From Sequoia sempervirens (lineage: Eukaryota; Streptophyta; Pinopsida; Cupressales; Cupressaceae): a DNA stretch of 64,000 nucleotides. Under the pieces are notes generated by a model. The model ran no database searches, was not told the origin of the DNA, and worked only from the letters and a program-made list of their open reading frames with translations. This document shows positions 1-13,104 of the stretch, piece after piece. The stretch spans positions 18,686,917 to 18,750,916 of the forward strand of contig VDFB02000001.1 in the NCBI GenBank assembly GCA_007258455.2. Reading direction: 5' to 3'. How positions within the stretch are numbered: the first letter of the stretch is position 1; the number at the start of each line of letters is the position of its first letter. A program made the position numbers and the translations under genes.

Positions 1-1134
1 TTGAAATATAGCAGCATTTAGGAAAATGCTCGTGTTTGAGTTTTTGTAGGCCATCTATCAATTTGGTTGTCTACGATTGTCGATTGCATTGTAGTTGTCC
101 ATTTTGTACTTATATTTTCAATCATCTTTCGTGAACTTCATTTTCTATTTAGTTATAGTAGCATTTGAGAAATCGTTGTGATTGAGTTTTCATGGGCCAT
201 CGATTAACTTTGTTGACTACAATTGTGGATTGCACTGTAGTTATGCGTTATGAATGCCAATTTTGTATCGCCTTTTGCGAAACTTCAGTTTTTGTTGAGT
301 TATCGCTGTATTTACTAAATCGCTTGTGTTTAATTTTTTGTTGGCCATCAATCAACTTTGGTGAATACACTTGTGGATTACACTATAGTTGTGCATTCTA
401 TACATGTATTTTCTATCGCCTTTGACGAACCTTCATTTTTTGTTGAGTTATAGCCACATATAGCAAACCGTTCAAGCTTGAGTATTCGTGGGCCATCGTT
501 AAACTTTGGTGACTATGCCTGTGGATTACATTGTAGGTGTGCAATCTATACGTGTATTTTCTATCATCTTTTTGCAAACCTTCATTTTTTGGTAAGTTAT
601 AGCCGCATTTAGGAAACCGTTCGTGTTTGAGTTTTCGTAAACCATCGATGAATTTTGGTGACTACGAATGAGGATTGCACTATAGTTGGTCCATTTTGTA
701 CATGTATATTATATTGCCTTTTGTAAAGCTTCATTTTTTAGTGATTTATAGCCGTATTTAGGGAATCGCTCATGTTTGAGTTTTCGTGGGCCATCGATCA
801 ACTTTGGTGACTATGATTGTGGATTGCACTTTAGTTTACCATTTTGTATGTGTATTTTATATCGTCTTTCGTGAACCTTCATTTCTTTTTTAGTGATAGG
901 ACCATTTAGCAAACCGCTCGATTTTGAGTTTTCGTGGGTCATAGATCAACTTTTGTGACTATGCTTGTGGATTACACTATAGTTGTGCATTCTATAGGTG
1001 CATTTTCTATTGCCTTTTGCGAACCTTCATTTTTTGTTTTAGTTATAGGCACATTTATGAAACCGATCATGTTTGAGTTTTTGTGGGAAATATCAACTTT
1101 GGTGACTACGATTGTGGATTACACTATAGTTGTC
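1..1134 (+). repeat. 148-bp satellite array, + orientation
   Basis: Tandem monomers of about 148 bp. Landmarks in order are the box 'gttgagttatagccgc', 'atttaggaaaccgctcgtg', 'gggccatcgatcaacttt', 'ggtgactacgattgtgg', 'cattctatacgcgtatttt' and 'cctttcgtgaaccttc'. The spacing was read from successive 'gggccatcgatca' anchors (for example 5378 and 5526). The array is cut on the left by the window edge and on the right by unrelated sequence. I do not recognise the family by name. Confidence 0.95.
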
Positions 1135-2001
1135 ATAATGATGTGTTTGTTTCAGCTTTGAGATACATCAATTATTTGTTTGAAGTAATTTTCAAACTTG
1201 TTTATTTAGTGTGTTTTAGCATCCACTAGTTTTAAGTGTGTGTTGAACATTTATATACTTATTTTGTATGTTTAATCTTCGATACTTTGGGACTCACTTT
1301 GTCTACATTTGTTGTTTTTATGAAGTGTGTTTGAGCATTGTCATAAATTAATTGTTTCTTTGTGTGTGTGTTTGAGCATTGGCATAAATCAATTGTTTGT
1401 CATGTCCCTGAAATCGTGGCATTCTAGATAGTAGAGAAACACAATTAAAGCAGTTATCCATTTGATTGTCCAAAACAGTCTTATAATCGTGAATATTATT
1501 AATAACATAGTAGATATTAAAGTATATAAAATACAAAATATAAACATAAAACAATATTGTAATTACAACTATAATGGATAATATGATATTCATATGAAAA
1601 TCTAAATAATTAAATACAGATGGAAATTATGAAACAATACTAAATAAACAAATGGAAAATACAACATTATAAATATTAGAATATGAATGCTAAACCATTT
1701 CAATTTTTAATATTATTACAATTATCTTAGATAACATTGTAATAATACCATCAATCTTATCAAGTGAATTATTCAACTGGACTTTATCGTGAGCCACCTG
1801 TTGGCGAGTTACATGAGCACTGATTCATTAATAAAGCGATAGTATCATGATTAAGTATTTTGGGTGAGTCATATATGCACTTGGGTAAGATATTGCCGCC
1901 ATATATGTGGAGATAAAATAGTCGACTATATTAAGGTAGGGGACAATCAAGAAAAGAACGATGAAAAGCAATGACTCAGAGAATTACGAAATCATACTTG
2001 T
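1135..2001. other. AT-rich non-satellite island, unidentified
   Basis: The satellite stops within 'actatagttgtc' and resumes near 2002. The sequence between lacks the monomer landmarks. It has no convincing coding region: the longest frame is an 81-codon minus-strand ORF made of hydrophobic, AT-rich codons with no motif I recognise. A 33-bp direct repeat (1325-1357 and 1366-1398, two mismatches) lies inside. I see no clear LTR ends, terminal inverted repeats or target duplication. It could be a decayed transposable-element fragment, but its identity is open. Confidence 0.7.
1325..1398. repeat. Two-copy 33-bp direct repeat
   Basis: Two copies starting 'gtgtgtttgagcattg' lie at 1325-1357 and 1366-1398, differing at two positions and offset by 41 bp. 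A short GT run links them. This looks like a local slippage or duplication inside the non-satellite island. Confidence 0.85.
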
Positions 2002-2599
2002 GCTCATGGAGACTATGATTGAGTTTTTGTGGGTCATTAATCAACTTTAGTGACTATGATTGTGGATTGTACTGTAGTTTTGCATTCTACAATTGTATTT
2101 CCTATCACTTTTTGCAAACCTTCATTTTTTATTTTGTTATAGCCGCATTCAGGAAACCGCTCATGTTTGAGGTTTTCTGGGCCATTGATCAACTTTGGTG
2201 ATTACGATTGTCGATTACACTGTAATTGTGCATTCTATTCGATTGTGGATTGCACTATAGTTTTCCATTCTGTACACGTATTTTCTATCCCCTTTCATGA
2301 ATGTTCATTTATTGTTGAGTTATAGCCGCATTTATGAAACCGCTCAAGTTTTAGTTTTCATGGCCCATCGATAAACTTTGGTGACTACGCTTGTTGATTA
2401 CATTGTAGTTGTGCATTTTATATTCATATTTTCTATTGCCCTTTGCGAACCTTCATTTTTTGTTTAGTTATTGCCGCATTTAAGAAATCGCTTTTGTTTG
2501 AGTTTTTATGGCCATCGATCAACTTTGGCTAAGTTGTGAACCTTCCTTTTTTGTTGTGTTATCATTTTGTGTTTAGAAAACCATCATGTTTGAGTTTGT

Positions 2600-3060
2600 G
2601 CGTTCAATCAAACTTTTGGTGACCCCGATTATGGATTATCTTTGTAATTATTTTTGTTTTTTTTATGTATATTTTAATCTACCTTTCATAGGCGCACTAA
2701 TTTTTGTTGAGTTTATACCATGTTCCAGAAGACATGGCTGGTATTTGGGAACTTTTAGGTGGACATCGATCAGCTTGGTATTTGTGGATTCTTGTGCGTG
2801 GAATTTTATACCGTATTTTTTTCATATCTTTTCCCAGACGCTAATTTTTATTCTTTTATAGCTTCCCTTCATGTTTTAGAGTTTTAGTGGAATGATTGGG
2901 TCTTTGGGTAGTGCAATTGTAACTAGTTGCCATTGATTTAAATACTCAAACTCTAATTTTCATCCCGCTTTCAAAAGAACCTTCGTTTTTGGTGGGTTAA
3001 GCCCGCATTTCCGGAAATCGTGTTTTATTTGGTTTTATTGGGCATCGATTTTCAACTTTG
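2600..3060 (+). repeat. Highly diverged satellite monomers
   Basis: Satellite landmarks are barely recognisable here: 'gacatcgatcagcttgg', 'gttgagtttataccatg' and 'gggcatcgattttcaac' survive among many substitutions and indels. Flanking monomers match the consensus far better. This may be an older relic patch that escaped homogenisation, or a region of lower sequence quality. Confidence 0.7.
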
Positions 3061-6000
3061 GTGACTACGATTGTGGATTATACTATGGTTGTGCATTATG
3101 TACGCATATTTTAAATCTCCTTTCACGAACCTTGATTTTTTGTTGAGTTATAGTTGCATTTAGGAAAACGCTCATGTCTGAGTTTTCGTGGGCCATCAAT
3201 TAATTTTGGTGACTACGATTGTGGATTGCACTGTAGTCGTCCATTCTGTACATGTATTTTACATCGCCTTTCGTGAACATTCATTTTTTGTTGTGTTATA
3301 GCCACATTTAGGAAACCGCTTGTGTTTGAGCTTTCGTGGGGCATCGATCAACTTTGGTGACTATGGTTGTGGATTGCACTATCGTTGTCCATTGTGAATG
3401 CTTATTTCTATCATCTTTCGTGAACCTTAATTTTTATTTGAGTTATAGCTGCACCTAGGAAACCGCTCGTGTTTGAGGTTTTGTGGGTCATCGATCAACT
3501 TTGGTTATTACACTTGTGGATTACACTATAGTTATGCATTCTATACGTTTCTTTTCTATCACTTTTCATGAATCCTTATGTTTTTTTGAGTTATAGCAAC
3601 ATTTAGGAAACCGCTTATGTTTGAGTTTTTCTGGGCCATTGACTACGATTGTGGATTGTATTGTAGTTGTGCATTTTGTACGCATATTTTTAATCGCCTT
3701 TCACGAACCTTAATTTTTTGTTGAGTTATTGCCACATTTATGAAAATGCTCGTGTTTGAGTTTTTGTGTGCAATCGATGAACTTTGGTAAGTACGATTTC
3801 GAATTGAACTCTAGTTGTCCATTCTGTACACAGATTTTCTATCACCTTTCATGGACCTTATCTTTTTGGTGAGTTATAGCTGCATTTAGAAAGCCACTAG
3901 TGTTTGAGTTTTTGTGCATTATTCATCAATTTTGGTGACTACGTTTGTGGATTGTACTGTAATTATCCATTTTGTATGCAGATTTTCTATCTCCTCTTTT
4001 GAACCACTTTTTTGGTGAGTTATAGATACATTTAGGAAACCGTATTTGAGTTATCATGGGCCATTGATCAATTTTATTGACTACGATTGTGGATTGCACT
4101 TCAGTTGTCCATTTTTTACTCCTATTATCTATCACCCTTCTTGAATCTTATTACACTGTAGTTGTGCATTCTATATGCGTATTTTCAATCGCCTTTCGCA
4201 AATCTTCATTTTTTGTTGATTTATAGTTGTACTATTGTTGTTCATTCTCTATGCATATTTTTAATCGCCTTTCATCATCCTTCATTTTTTATTGACTTAT
4301 AGCCGCATTTAGGAAAATGCTCATGTATGAGTTTACGTGGGCCATAGATAAACTTTAGTGACTATGATTATGGATTATATTGTAGTTGTGCATTCTATAC
4401 GTGTATTTTCTATCGCCTTTTGCAAACATTCAATTTTCATTGAGTTATAGCTACACTTATGAAACCACTCGTGTTTGAGTTTTTGTGGGCCATTGATCAA
4501 CTTTGGTAACTATGATTTTTGTTTGCATTGTAGTTGTCCATTATGTACGCATATTTTCTATCGCATTTCTTGAACCTTCATTTTTTGTTGAGTTATAGCC
4601 GCATTTAGGAAAACACTCAAGTTTTAGTTTTCGTGGGCCATTGATCAATTTTGGTGACTACACTTGTGGATTACACTGTAGTTGTGCATTCTATATGCGT
4701 ATTTTCTATTCCCTTTTGCAAACATTCATTGTTTGTTGAGTTATAGCCATATTCATGAAACCGCTCATGTTTGAGTTTTTTTGGGCCATCTATCAACTTT
4801 GATGACTACGATTGTGTATTGTAGTAAAGTTGATCATTCTGTAAGCATTTTTTTTGTTTTCCTTTTACAAACCTTCATTTTTTGTTGAGTTCTAGCCGCA
4901 TTTAGGAAAATGCTTTAGTTTCATTTTCGTGGGCCATCGATCAACTTTGGTCACTACGCTAGTGGATTGTACTGTAGTTGTGCATTCTATACGCGTATTT
5001 TATATTGCTTTTCGTGAACCTTCATTTTTTGTTGAATTATAGCTGCATTTAGGAAACCGCTCCTATTTGAGATTTTTTGGGCAATCAATCAAGTTTGGTG
5101 ACTAAGATGTTTCATTGTACTGTAGTTTTCCATTTTGTACGCAATTTTTTTATCGCCTTTTGATGAACCTTCATTTTTTTGTTGAGTTAATAGCCACATT
5201 TAAGAAAATGTTCCTGTTTGAGTTTTCGTGGACCATCGATCAACTTTGGTGACTACGCTTGTGGATTACACTGTAGTTGTGCATACTATAAGCGTATTTT
5301 CTATTGCTTTTCGTGAACCTTCATTTTTTGTAGAGTTATAGCCGCATTTAAGAAACCACTCATGTTTGAATTTTTTTGGGCCATCGATCAACTTTGGTGA
5401 CTACAATTGTGGATTGCACTATAGTTGTGCATTCTATAAACGTATTTTCTATTGCCTTTGGTGATCCTTCATTTTTTCTAGAGTTATAGCCGCATTTAAG
5501 AAACTGCTCATGTTTGAGTTTTTTTGGGCCATCGATCAACTTTGGTGACTAAAATTATGGAGTGCACTATAGTTGTGCATTTTGTACGCATATTTTTAAT
5601 TGCCTTTCATAAAAAAACATTTTTTGTTTAGTTATAGACACATTTAGGAAACCACTCATGTTTGTGTTTTCGTGTGCCATTAATCAACTTTGGTTAGTAC
5701 GATTGTGGATTACATTGTAGTTGTGCATTCTATACACGTATCTTTTATTGCCTTTGACAGACCTTCATTTTTTGTTGACTTATAACCACATATTGGAAAC
5801 CTCCCATGTTTGAGTTTTTGTAGGCCATCAATCAACTTTGGTGACTACGATTGTGGATTGTACTATAGTTGTGCATTTTGTACCCATAGTATTAATTGTT
5901 GTTCACGAACCTTCATTTTTTGTTGAGTTATAGTAGCTTCTAAGAAAATGCTCGTGTTGGAGTTTTTGTGGGCCATCGATCAACTTTGGTGACTGTGATT

Positions 6001-7424
6001 GTGGATTACACTGTAATTGAGCATTCTATACGCGTATTTTGCATTGCCTTTCGCGAACGTTCATTTTTCGTTGAGTTATAACCACACATACAAAACCACT
6101 TTTGTTTGAGTTTTTTCGTGGGCCATCGATCAACTTTGGTGGCTACGATTGTGGATTACACTATAGTTGTGTATTCGATAAGCATATTTTCTATCGCCTT
6201 TCACGAAACTTAATTTTTCATTTAGTTATAGCTGCATTTAGGAAACCCTCACGTTTGAGTTTTCATGGGCAATCAATAAACTTTGGTGACTACGATTCTA
6301 GATTGCACCATAGTTATCCAATATGTACGAGTATTTTCTATCGTTTATTGCGAACCTTCATTTCTCATTGACTTATAGCCACATTTAGGAAATTGCTCGT
6401 GTTTGAGTTTTCGTAGGCTATCAATCAACTTTGGGGACTACAATTGTGGATTGCACTGTAGTATTTCATTCTATATATGTATTTTCTATTGTCTTTTGTG
6501 AACCTTTATTTTTTGTTGATTTATAGCCGCATTTGGGAAACCACTCATGTTTGAGTTTTCGTGGGCCATCGCTGAACTTTGGTGATTATGCTTGTGGATT
6601 ACACTATAGTTGTGCATTCTATATGCGTGTTTTCTATTTCCTTTTGTGAGCCTTCATTTTTTTTTAGTTATAGCCGCTTTTAGGAAACCAATTATGTTTG
6701 AGTTTTTGTGGGCCATTAATCAGCTTTGGTGACTGCAATTGTGGATTGTAGTGTTACACTATACTTGTGCATTCTATATGTGTACTTGCTATTGCCTTTC
6801 ACGAACATTCTTTTTTTGTTGAGGTATAGCTGCATTTAGGAAACCACTCGTGTTTGAGTTTTCATGGGCAATCGGTTAACTTTGGTGACTAGAATTGTGG
6901 ATTGAACTGTAGTTGTCTATTCTATATGCATATTTTCTATCGCCTTTTGTGAACCTTCATTTTTTGTTGACTTATAGCCGCATTTAGGAAACTGCTCATG
7001 TTTGAGAATTCATGGGCCATCAATCAACTTTGTTGACTACGATTTTGGATTGCATTGGAGTTGTGCATTATGAACTCTAATTTTCTATTGCCTTTCACGA
7101 ACCTTCATTTTTTGTTAAGTTATAAGCCCATTTAGCAAACCGCTCGTATTTGAGTTTTTTTGGGACATCAATCGAGTTTGGTGACTATGCTTCTGGATTA
7201 CACTGTAGTTGTGCATTCTATATGCATATTTTCTATTGCCTTTCGCGATCCTTCATTTTTTTTTGAGTTATAGCTGCATTTAGGAAACCGTTCATGTTTG
7301 AGTTTTTATGGGCCATGAATCAACTTTGGTGACTATGATTATGGATTTTACTATAGTTGTGCATTGTATATGCATATTTTTAATCGCCTCTGATGAACTA
7401 TCATTTTTTGTTTAGTTATAGTCA

Positions 7425-7775
7425 CATTTAGGAAAACGCTCATGTTTGAGTTTTCATGGCCCCTTGATAAACTTTGGTGAATGCAATTTTACGATTGCAC
7501 TATAGTACTCCATTTTGTATATGTATTTTCTATTGCCTTTTGAGAACCTTTATTTTTTGTTTAATATAGCCGCATTTCGAAAACCTTCATTTTTCGATGA
7601 GTTATAGTTGAGTTATAGTCGCATTTAGGAAAACGCTCATGTTTGAGTTTTCATTGGCCCTTGATAAAATTTGGTGGATGCAATTTTGTGATTGCACTGT
7701 AGTACTCCATTTTGTATATGTATTTTCTATTGCCTTTCAAGAACCTTCATTTTTTGTTTAATATAGCCGCATTTC
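7425..7775 (+). repeat. Local recent duplication of one variant monomer
   Basis: Two 154-bp copies, 7425-7578 and 7622-7775, share rare variants not seen in neighbouring monomers: 'agtactccattttgtatatg', 'cccttgata' and 'gtttaatatagccgc'. They are offset by 197 bp instead of 148. The extra bases between them carry a stuttered 'gttatagttgagttatag'. This is a clear local duplication event. Confidence 0.85.
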
Positions 7776-10700
7776 AGAAACCACTCATGTTTGAGTTTTC
7801 ATGGGCCATCGATCAACTTTCGTGACTACGATTGTGGATTAGACTATAGTTGTGCATTCGATATGCGTATTTTGTAACGCCTTTCACGAACCTTCATTTT
7901 TCGTTGATTTATTGTTGCACTCAGGAAACTGCTCGTGTTTGAGCTTTTGTGGGCCATCGATAAAATTTGGTGACTACAATTGTGGATTGTACTATAGTTT
8001 TCCTTTCTGTACATTTATTTTCTATAGCCTTTTTGAGAACCTTCATTTTTGTTGAGGTATATCCGCATTTAGGAAACTGCTCGAGTTTGAGTTTTTGTGG
8101 GGCATCGATCTACTTTGGTGACTACGCTTCTAGATTACACTTGTGCATTCTATACTTAACTTTTGTATCACCTTTCGTGAACATTCATTTTTTGTTCAGT
8201 TATAGCTGCATTTAGGAAACTGCTCAAGTTTGAGTTTTCATGGGCCAACGATCAACTTTGGGGACTATGCTTGTGGATTACACTGCAGTTGTGCGTTGTA
8301 TACATGTATTTTCTATCGATGTTTGCGAACTTTCCTTTTTTGTTGAGTTATAGTTGCATTTAGGAAACCTCTCATGTTTTAGTTTTTTTGGGCTATCGAT
8401 CAACTTTGGTGACTACAATTGTGGATTGCACTGTAGGTGTCCATTATATACGCGTACTTTCTATCGCCTTTCGTTAACCTTCTTGTTTTGTTGAGTTATA
8501 GGCACATTTAGGAAACCACTCGTGTTTGAGTTTTTCGTGGGCCATCGATCAAGTTTGGTGAGTACGATTGTCGATTACACTATGGTTGTGCATTCTATAA
8601 ACGTATTTTCTATTGATCAACATTGATGACTGCAATTGTGTGTTACACTTTAGTTGTGCATTCTATACGCGTATTTTCTATCGCCTTTCTGAAACCTTCA
8701 TTTTTTGTTGAGTTATAGGCAAACCTAGGAAACCACTTGTGTTTGAGTTTTCATGGACCATCAATCAACTTTTGTTACTGTGATTGTGGATTGCCCTATA
8801 GTATTGCATTCTATACCTGTACATAAAAAAACACTCGTGATTGTGTATTTTCTATCGCCTTTTGCAAACCTTCATTTTTTGTAGAATTATAGCCGCCTTT
8901 AAAAAAATGCTCATGTTTGAGTTTTAATGGCACATCAATCAACTCTAGTGACTCTGATTGTCGATTAAACTGTATTGTGCATTCTACCCACGTATTTTCC
9001 ATTGCCTTTTGTGAACTTTCATTTTTCATTGAGTTATAGCCATAGTTAGGAATCTGCTTGAGTTTAAGTTTTTGTGGGCCATCAGTCAACATTGGTAACT
9101 ACATTTGTAGATTACACTATTGTTGTGCATTCTATATGCGTATTTTCTATCAGTTTTCACGAACCTTCATTTTTTGTTGAGTTATAGCCACATTTAGGAA
9201 ACCACTTGTGTTTGAGTTTTTGTTTGCTATCAATCAACTTTGGTGACTACGATTGTGGATTACGTTGTAGTTGTGCATTCTATAGACATATTTTCTATTG
9301 CCTTTCACGAACCTTCATTTTTTGTTTAGTTATAGCCACATTTAGGAAATAGCTCTTCTTTGAGTTTTCGTTGGCCATCACTCAAGTTTGCTGACTATGA
9401 TTGTGGATTTTATTGTAGTTGTGCATTCTGTATGCATATTTTTAATCACCTTTCACAAACCTTCATTTTTTTTGAGTTATAGCCTTATTTAGGAAAATGC
9501 TCGTTTTTAAGTTTTCGTGTGTCGTCCATAAACTTTGGTGACTACAATTGGGGATTACACTATAGTTATGCATTCTATACATGTATTTTCTATCACCTTT
9601 CATGAACCTTTATTTTTCATTGAGTTATAGCCGCATTTAGGAAACTGCTCGTGTTTGAGTTTTCGTGGGCCATCGTTGAACTTTAGTGACTACGATTGTT
9701 CGTTACACTATTTTTTTGCATTCTATATGCATATTTTCTATCGCCTTTTGCAAACATTTATTTTTTGTTGAGTTATAGCCGCATTTAGGAGACCGCTTGA
9801 GTTTGAGTTTTCGTGGGCCATCAATCAACATTGATGACTATGCTTGTGGATTACAATGTTGTGCATTCTATACACGTATTTTCTTTCACCTTACGTGAAC
9901 ACTCGTGTCTATGTTTTCATGGGCCATTGATCAACTTTAGTGACTACGATTGTGGATTACGCTGTAGTTTTGTATTCTACATGTGTATTTTCTATTGTCT
10001 TGCGCAAACCTTTTATTTTTTTTAGTTATATTTGTATTTATGAAACCGCTTGTGTTTCAGCTTTTGTAACTACGATTGTGGATTGGATTGTATTTGTCCA
10101 TTTTGTACACATATTTTCTATCGCCTTTCATAAACCTTACTTTTCTATTGAGTTATAGCCACATCTAAGAAAACCGCTCATGTTTGAATTTTCGTGTGCC
10201 ATCGATCAACTTTGGTAACTATGATTGTGGATTACACTGTAGTTGTGCATTCTATATGTGTATTTTTTATCGCCTTTTGCGAACCTTCATTTTTTGTTGA
10301 GTTACCTGAGCTTATGAAACCGCTCATACTTGGGTTTTCGTGGGCCATCAATCGACGTTGGTGACTACGATTGTGGATTGCACTATAGTTGTTCATTCTC
10401 TACGTGTATTTTTTATCGCCTTTAACGAACATTCAATTTTTGTTGAGTTATAGCCGCATTTAGGAAACTGCTCATCTTTAAGTTTTCATGGGTCAGTGAT
10501 TAACTTTGGTGATTACGATAGTGGATTGTACTATCGTTGTGTATTTTGTACGCATATTTTTAATTGCCTTTCATGAACCATCATTTTTTGTTGAGTCATA
10601 GCCATTTTGAGGAAATCCCTCGAGTTTGAGTTTTCTTGGGCCTTTGATCAACTTTTTTTACTACACTTGTTGATTACATTGTAATCATGCATTCTATACG

Positions 10701-13104
10701 TGTATTTTCTACCGCCTTACGCGAACCTTCATTTTTCATTGAGTTATACCCACACATAGGAAACCGCTCATGTATGAGTTTTCCTGCAACATCGATCAAC
10801 TTTGGTGACTATGATTGGTGATTGCACTGTAGTTTTCCACTCTATACACATTTTCTATTGCCTTTTGTGAACCTTCTTTTTTTGTTGAGTTATAGCTGCA
10901 TTTACGAAACCGCTCGAGTTTGAGTTTTCATGGGCCATAGGTCAACTTTGGTGACTAGGATTGTAAACCTTCCTTTTTTGTTGAGTTATAGGTGCATTTA
11001 GGAAACTGCTCATGTTTGAGTTTTTGTGGGCCATCAATCAACTTTTAATCACCTTCCTTTTTTATTTGAGTTATAGCCGCATTTAGGAAACCGCTCGTGT
11101 TTGATTTTTTGTCGGCCTTCGATCAACTTTGGTGACTACGCTTGTGTATTGCGCTATAGTTATGCATTCTATATGTGTATTTTCTATCGTTTTTCGTGAA
11201 CCTTCATTTTTTGTTGAGTCATGGCCATGTTTATGAAAATAGTCATGTTTGAGTTTTCGTGTGCTATCGATCAACTTTGTTGACTACCATTATGGATTGA
11301 ACTGTAGTTGTCCATTCTGTACGCGCATTTTCTATTGCCTTTTGTGAACCTTCTCTTTTTGGTGAATTATAGCTACATTTAGGAAACAACACGTGTTTGA
11401 GTTTTTGTGGGCCATTGATCAATTTTAGTGATTATAATTGTGGATTGCATTGTAGTTGTGCATTATAAACGCTAATTTTATATCGGCTTTTGCGAAATTT
11501 CAATTTTTGTTGAGTATATAGCCGTATTTAGGAAACCGCTCGTGTCTTAGTTTTTTTAGGCCATTCATCAACTATGGTGACTATGCTTGTGAATTACATT
11601 GTAGTTGTCCATTCTATATGCGTATTTTCTATTGCCTTTCACGAATCTTCATTTTTTGTTGACTTAGAGCCACATTTAGGAAATCACTCATGCTTGAGTT
11701 TTTGTAGGCCATCAATCAAGTTTAGTGACTACGATTGTGGATTGTGCTGAAGTTGTGCATTTTGTACACATATTTTTAATCGCATTTAACAAACCTTTAT
11801 TTTTTGTTGCGTTATAGCCGCATTTAAGAAAACGGTCGTATTTGAGTTTTCATGGGCCATTGATCAACTTTGGTGACTACGATTCTGGATTACACTGTAG
11901 TTGTGTATTTTATACATGTATTTTCTATCACATTTTGTGAACCTTCATTTTTTCGTTATGTTATAGCTGCAATTAGGAAACCGTTCATCTTTGAGTTTTT
12001 GTGGGCCATCGATCAATTTTGTTGACTATGATTGTAGATTGTACTGTAGTTGTCCATCTGTACTCGTATTTTCCATAGCCTTCGTGAACCTTCATTTTTT
12101 GTTGAGTTTCAGCCACATTTAGGAAACCGTTCGAGTATGAGTTTTCATGGGCCATTGATCAACTTTCATTACTTCACTTGTGGATTACATTGTATTTGCG
12201 CATTCTATACACGTATTTTCTATTGGCTTTTGCAAACCTTCATTTTTTGTTGATTTACATCAGCATTTGGGAAACCACTCATGCTAGTGTTTTTGTGAGC
12301 CATCGGTCAACTTTGGTGACTATGATTGTGGATTACATTGTAGTTGTGCATTCTATATCCATATTTTCTATCAGCTTTCGCGAACCTTTAATTTTCATTG
12401 AGTTATAGCTGCACTTATGAAACCGCTCGTGTTTGTGTTTTCGTGGGCCATCGATCAACTTTGGTGAATATGATTTTTGTTTGCTCTGTAGTTGTCCATT
12501 TTGTGTCCATTCTTTTAATTGCTTTTAATGAACCTTCATTTTTTGTTGAATTATAGCCACATTTCGTAAAAATCTTGAGTTTGAGTTTTCATTGGCCATC
12601 GATCAACTTTGGTTACTATGCTTGTGGATTACACTGTAGTTGTGCAATATATACATGTGCTTTCTATCGCATTTCGTGAACCTTCAGTTTTGTTGTGTTA
12701 TAGCTGCATTTAGGAAACCACTCATGTTTGAATTTTTTTGGGCCATCGATAAAGTTTGGTGACTACGATTGTGGATTCTACTATAGTTGTGCATTCTGTA
12801 TGCATATTTTAAATCGCCTTTCACGAACATTAATTTTTTGTTTAATTATATTCGCATTTAGGAAAATGCTTGTGTTTGAGTTTTGTGGGCCATTGATCAT
12901 TTCTGGTGACTATGATTGTGGATTGCACTATAGTTGTCCCTTATGTATGCGTATTTTTTATATCTTTTCAAGAACCTTCATTGTTTGGAGAGTTATAGCT
13001 GCATTTAGGAAACCGCTCGTGTTTGAGTTTTCGTGGGCCATCAATCAACTTTGGTGACTATGATTATGGATTACACTGTAGTTGTGCATTCTTTAAACGT
13101 ATTT

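Larger units (their letters stand above)
2002..13104 (+). repeat. 148-bp satellite array, + orientation, long block
   Basis: About 75 consecutive monomers in one orientation. Some are truncated or fused, for example near 8620 and 10960, where part of a monomer is missing. At least three monomer subtypes are mixed without an obvious fixed order. One ends 'gtgcattctatacgcg', one 'gtccattctgtacgcg', and one 'gtgcattttgtacgca' followed by 'tatttttaatcgcc'. Differences between monomers cluster at CpG sites. No gene lies in the block. ORFs here just read through one to three monomers, and since 148 is not a multiple of 3 they change frame with each monomer. Confidence 0.95.

Noticed and set aside
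1348..1593. 81-codon minus-strand ORF in the non-satellite island
   Set aside because: Hydrophobic, AT-driven composition (Ile/Tyr/Phe rich), no motif, no promoter or intron signals. Chance ORF.
192..13057. Many 60-119 codon ORFs with repeated peptides such as 'MGHRSTLVTTIVDYTVVVHS' and 'SINFGDYDCGLH'
   Set aside because: They are translations of the 148-bp satellite. 148 leaves remainder 1 when divided by 3, so every monomer is read in the next frame and the peptides alternate between three fixed translations. There are no ribosomal, domain or codon-use signs of real genes.
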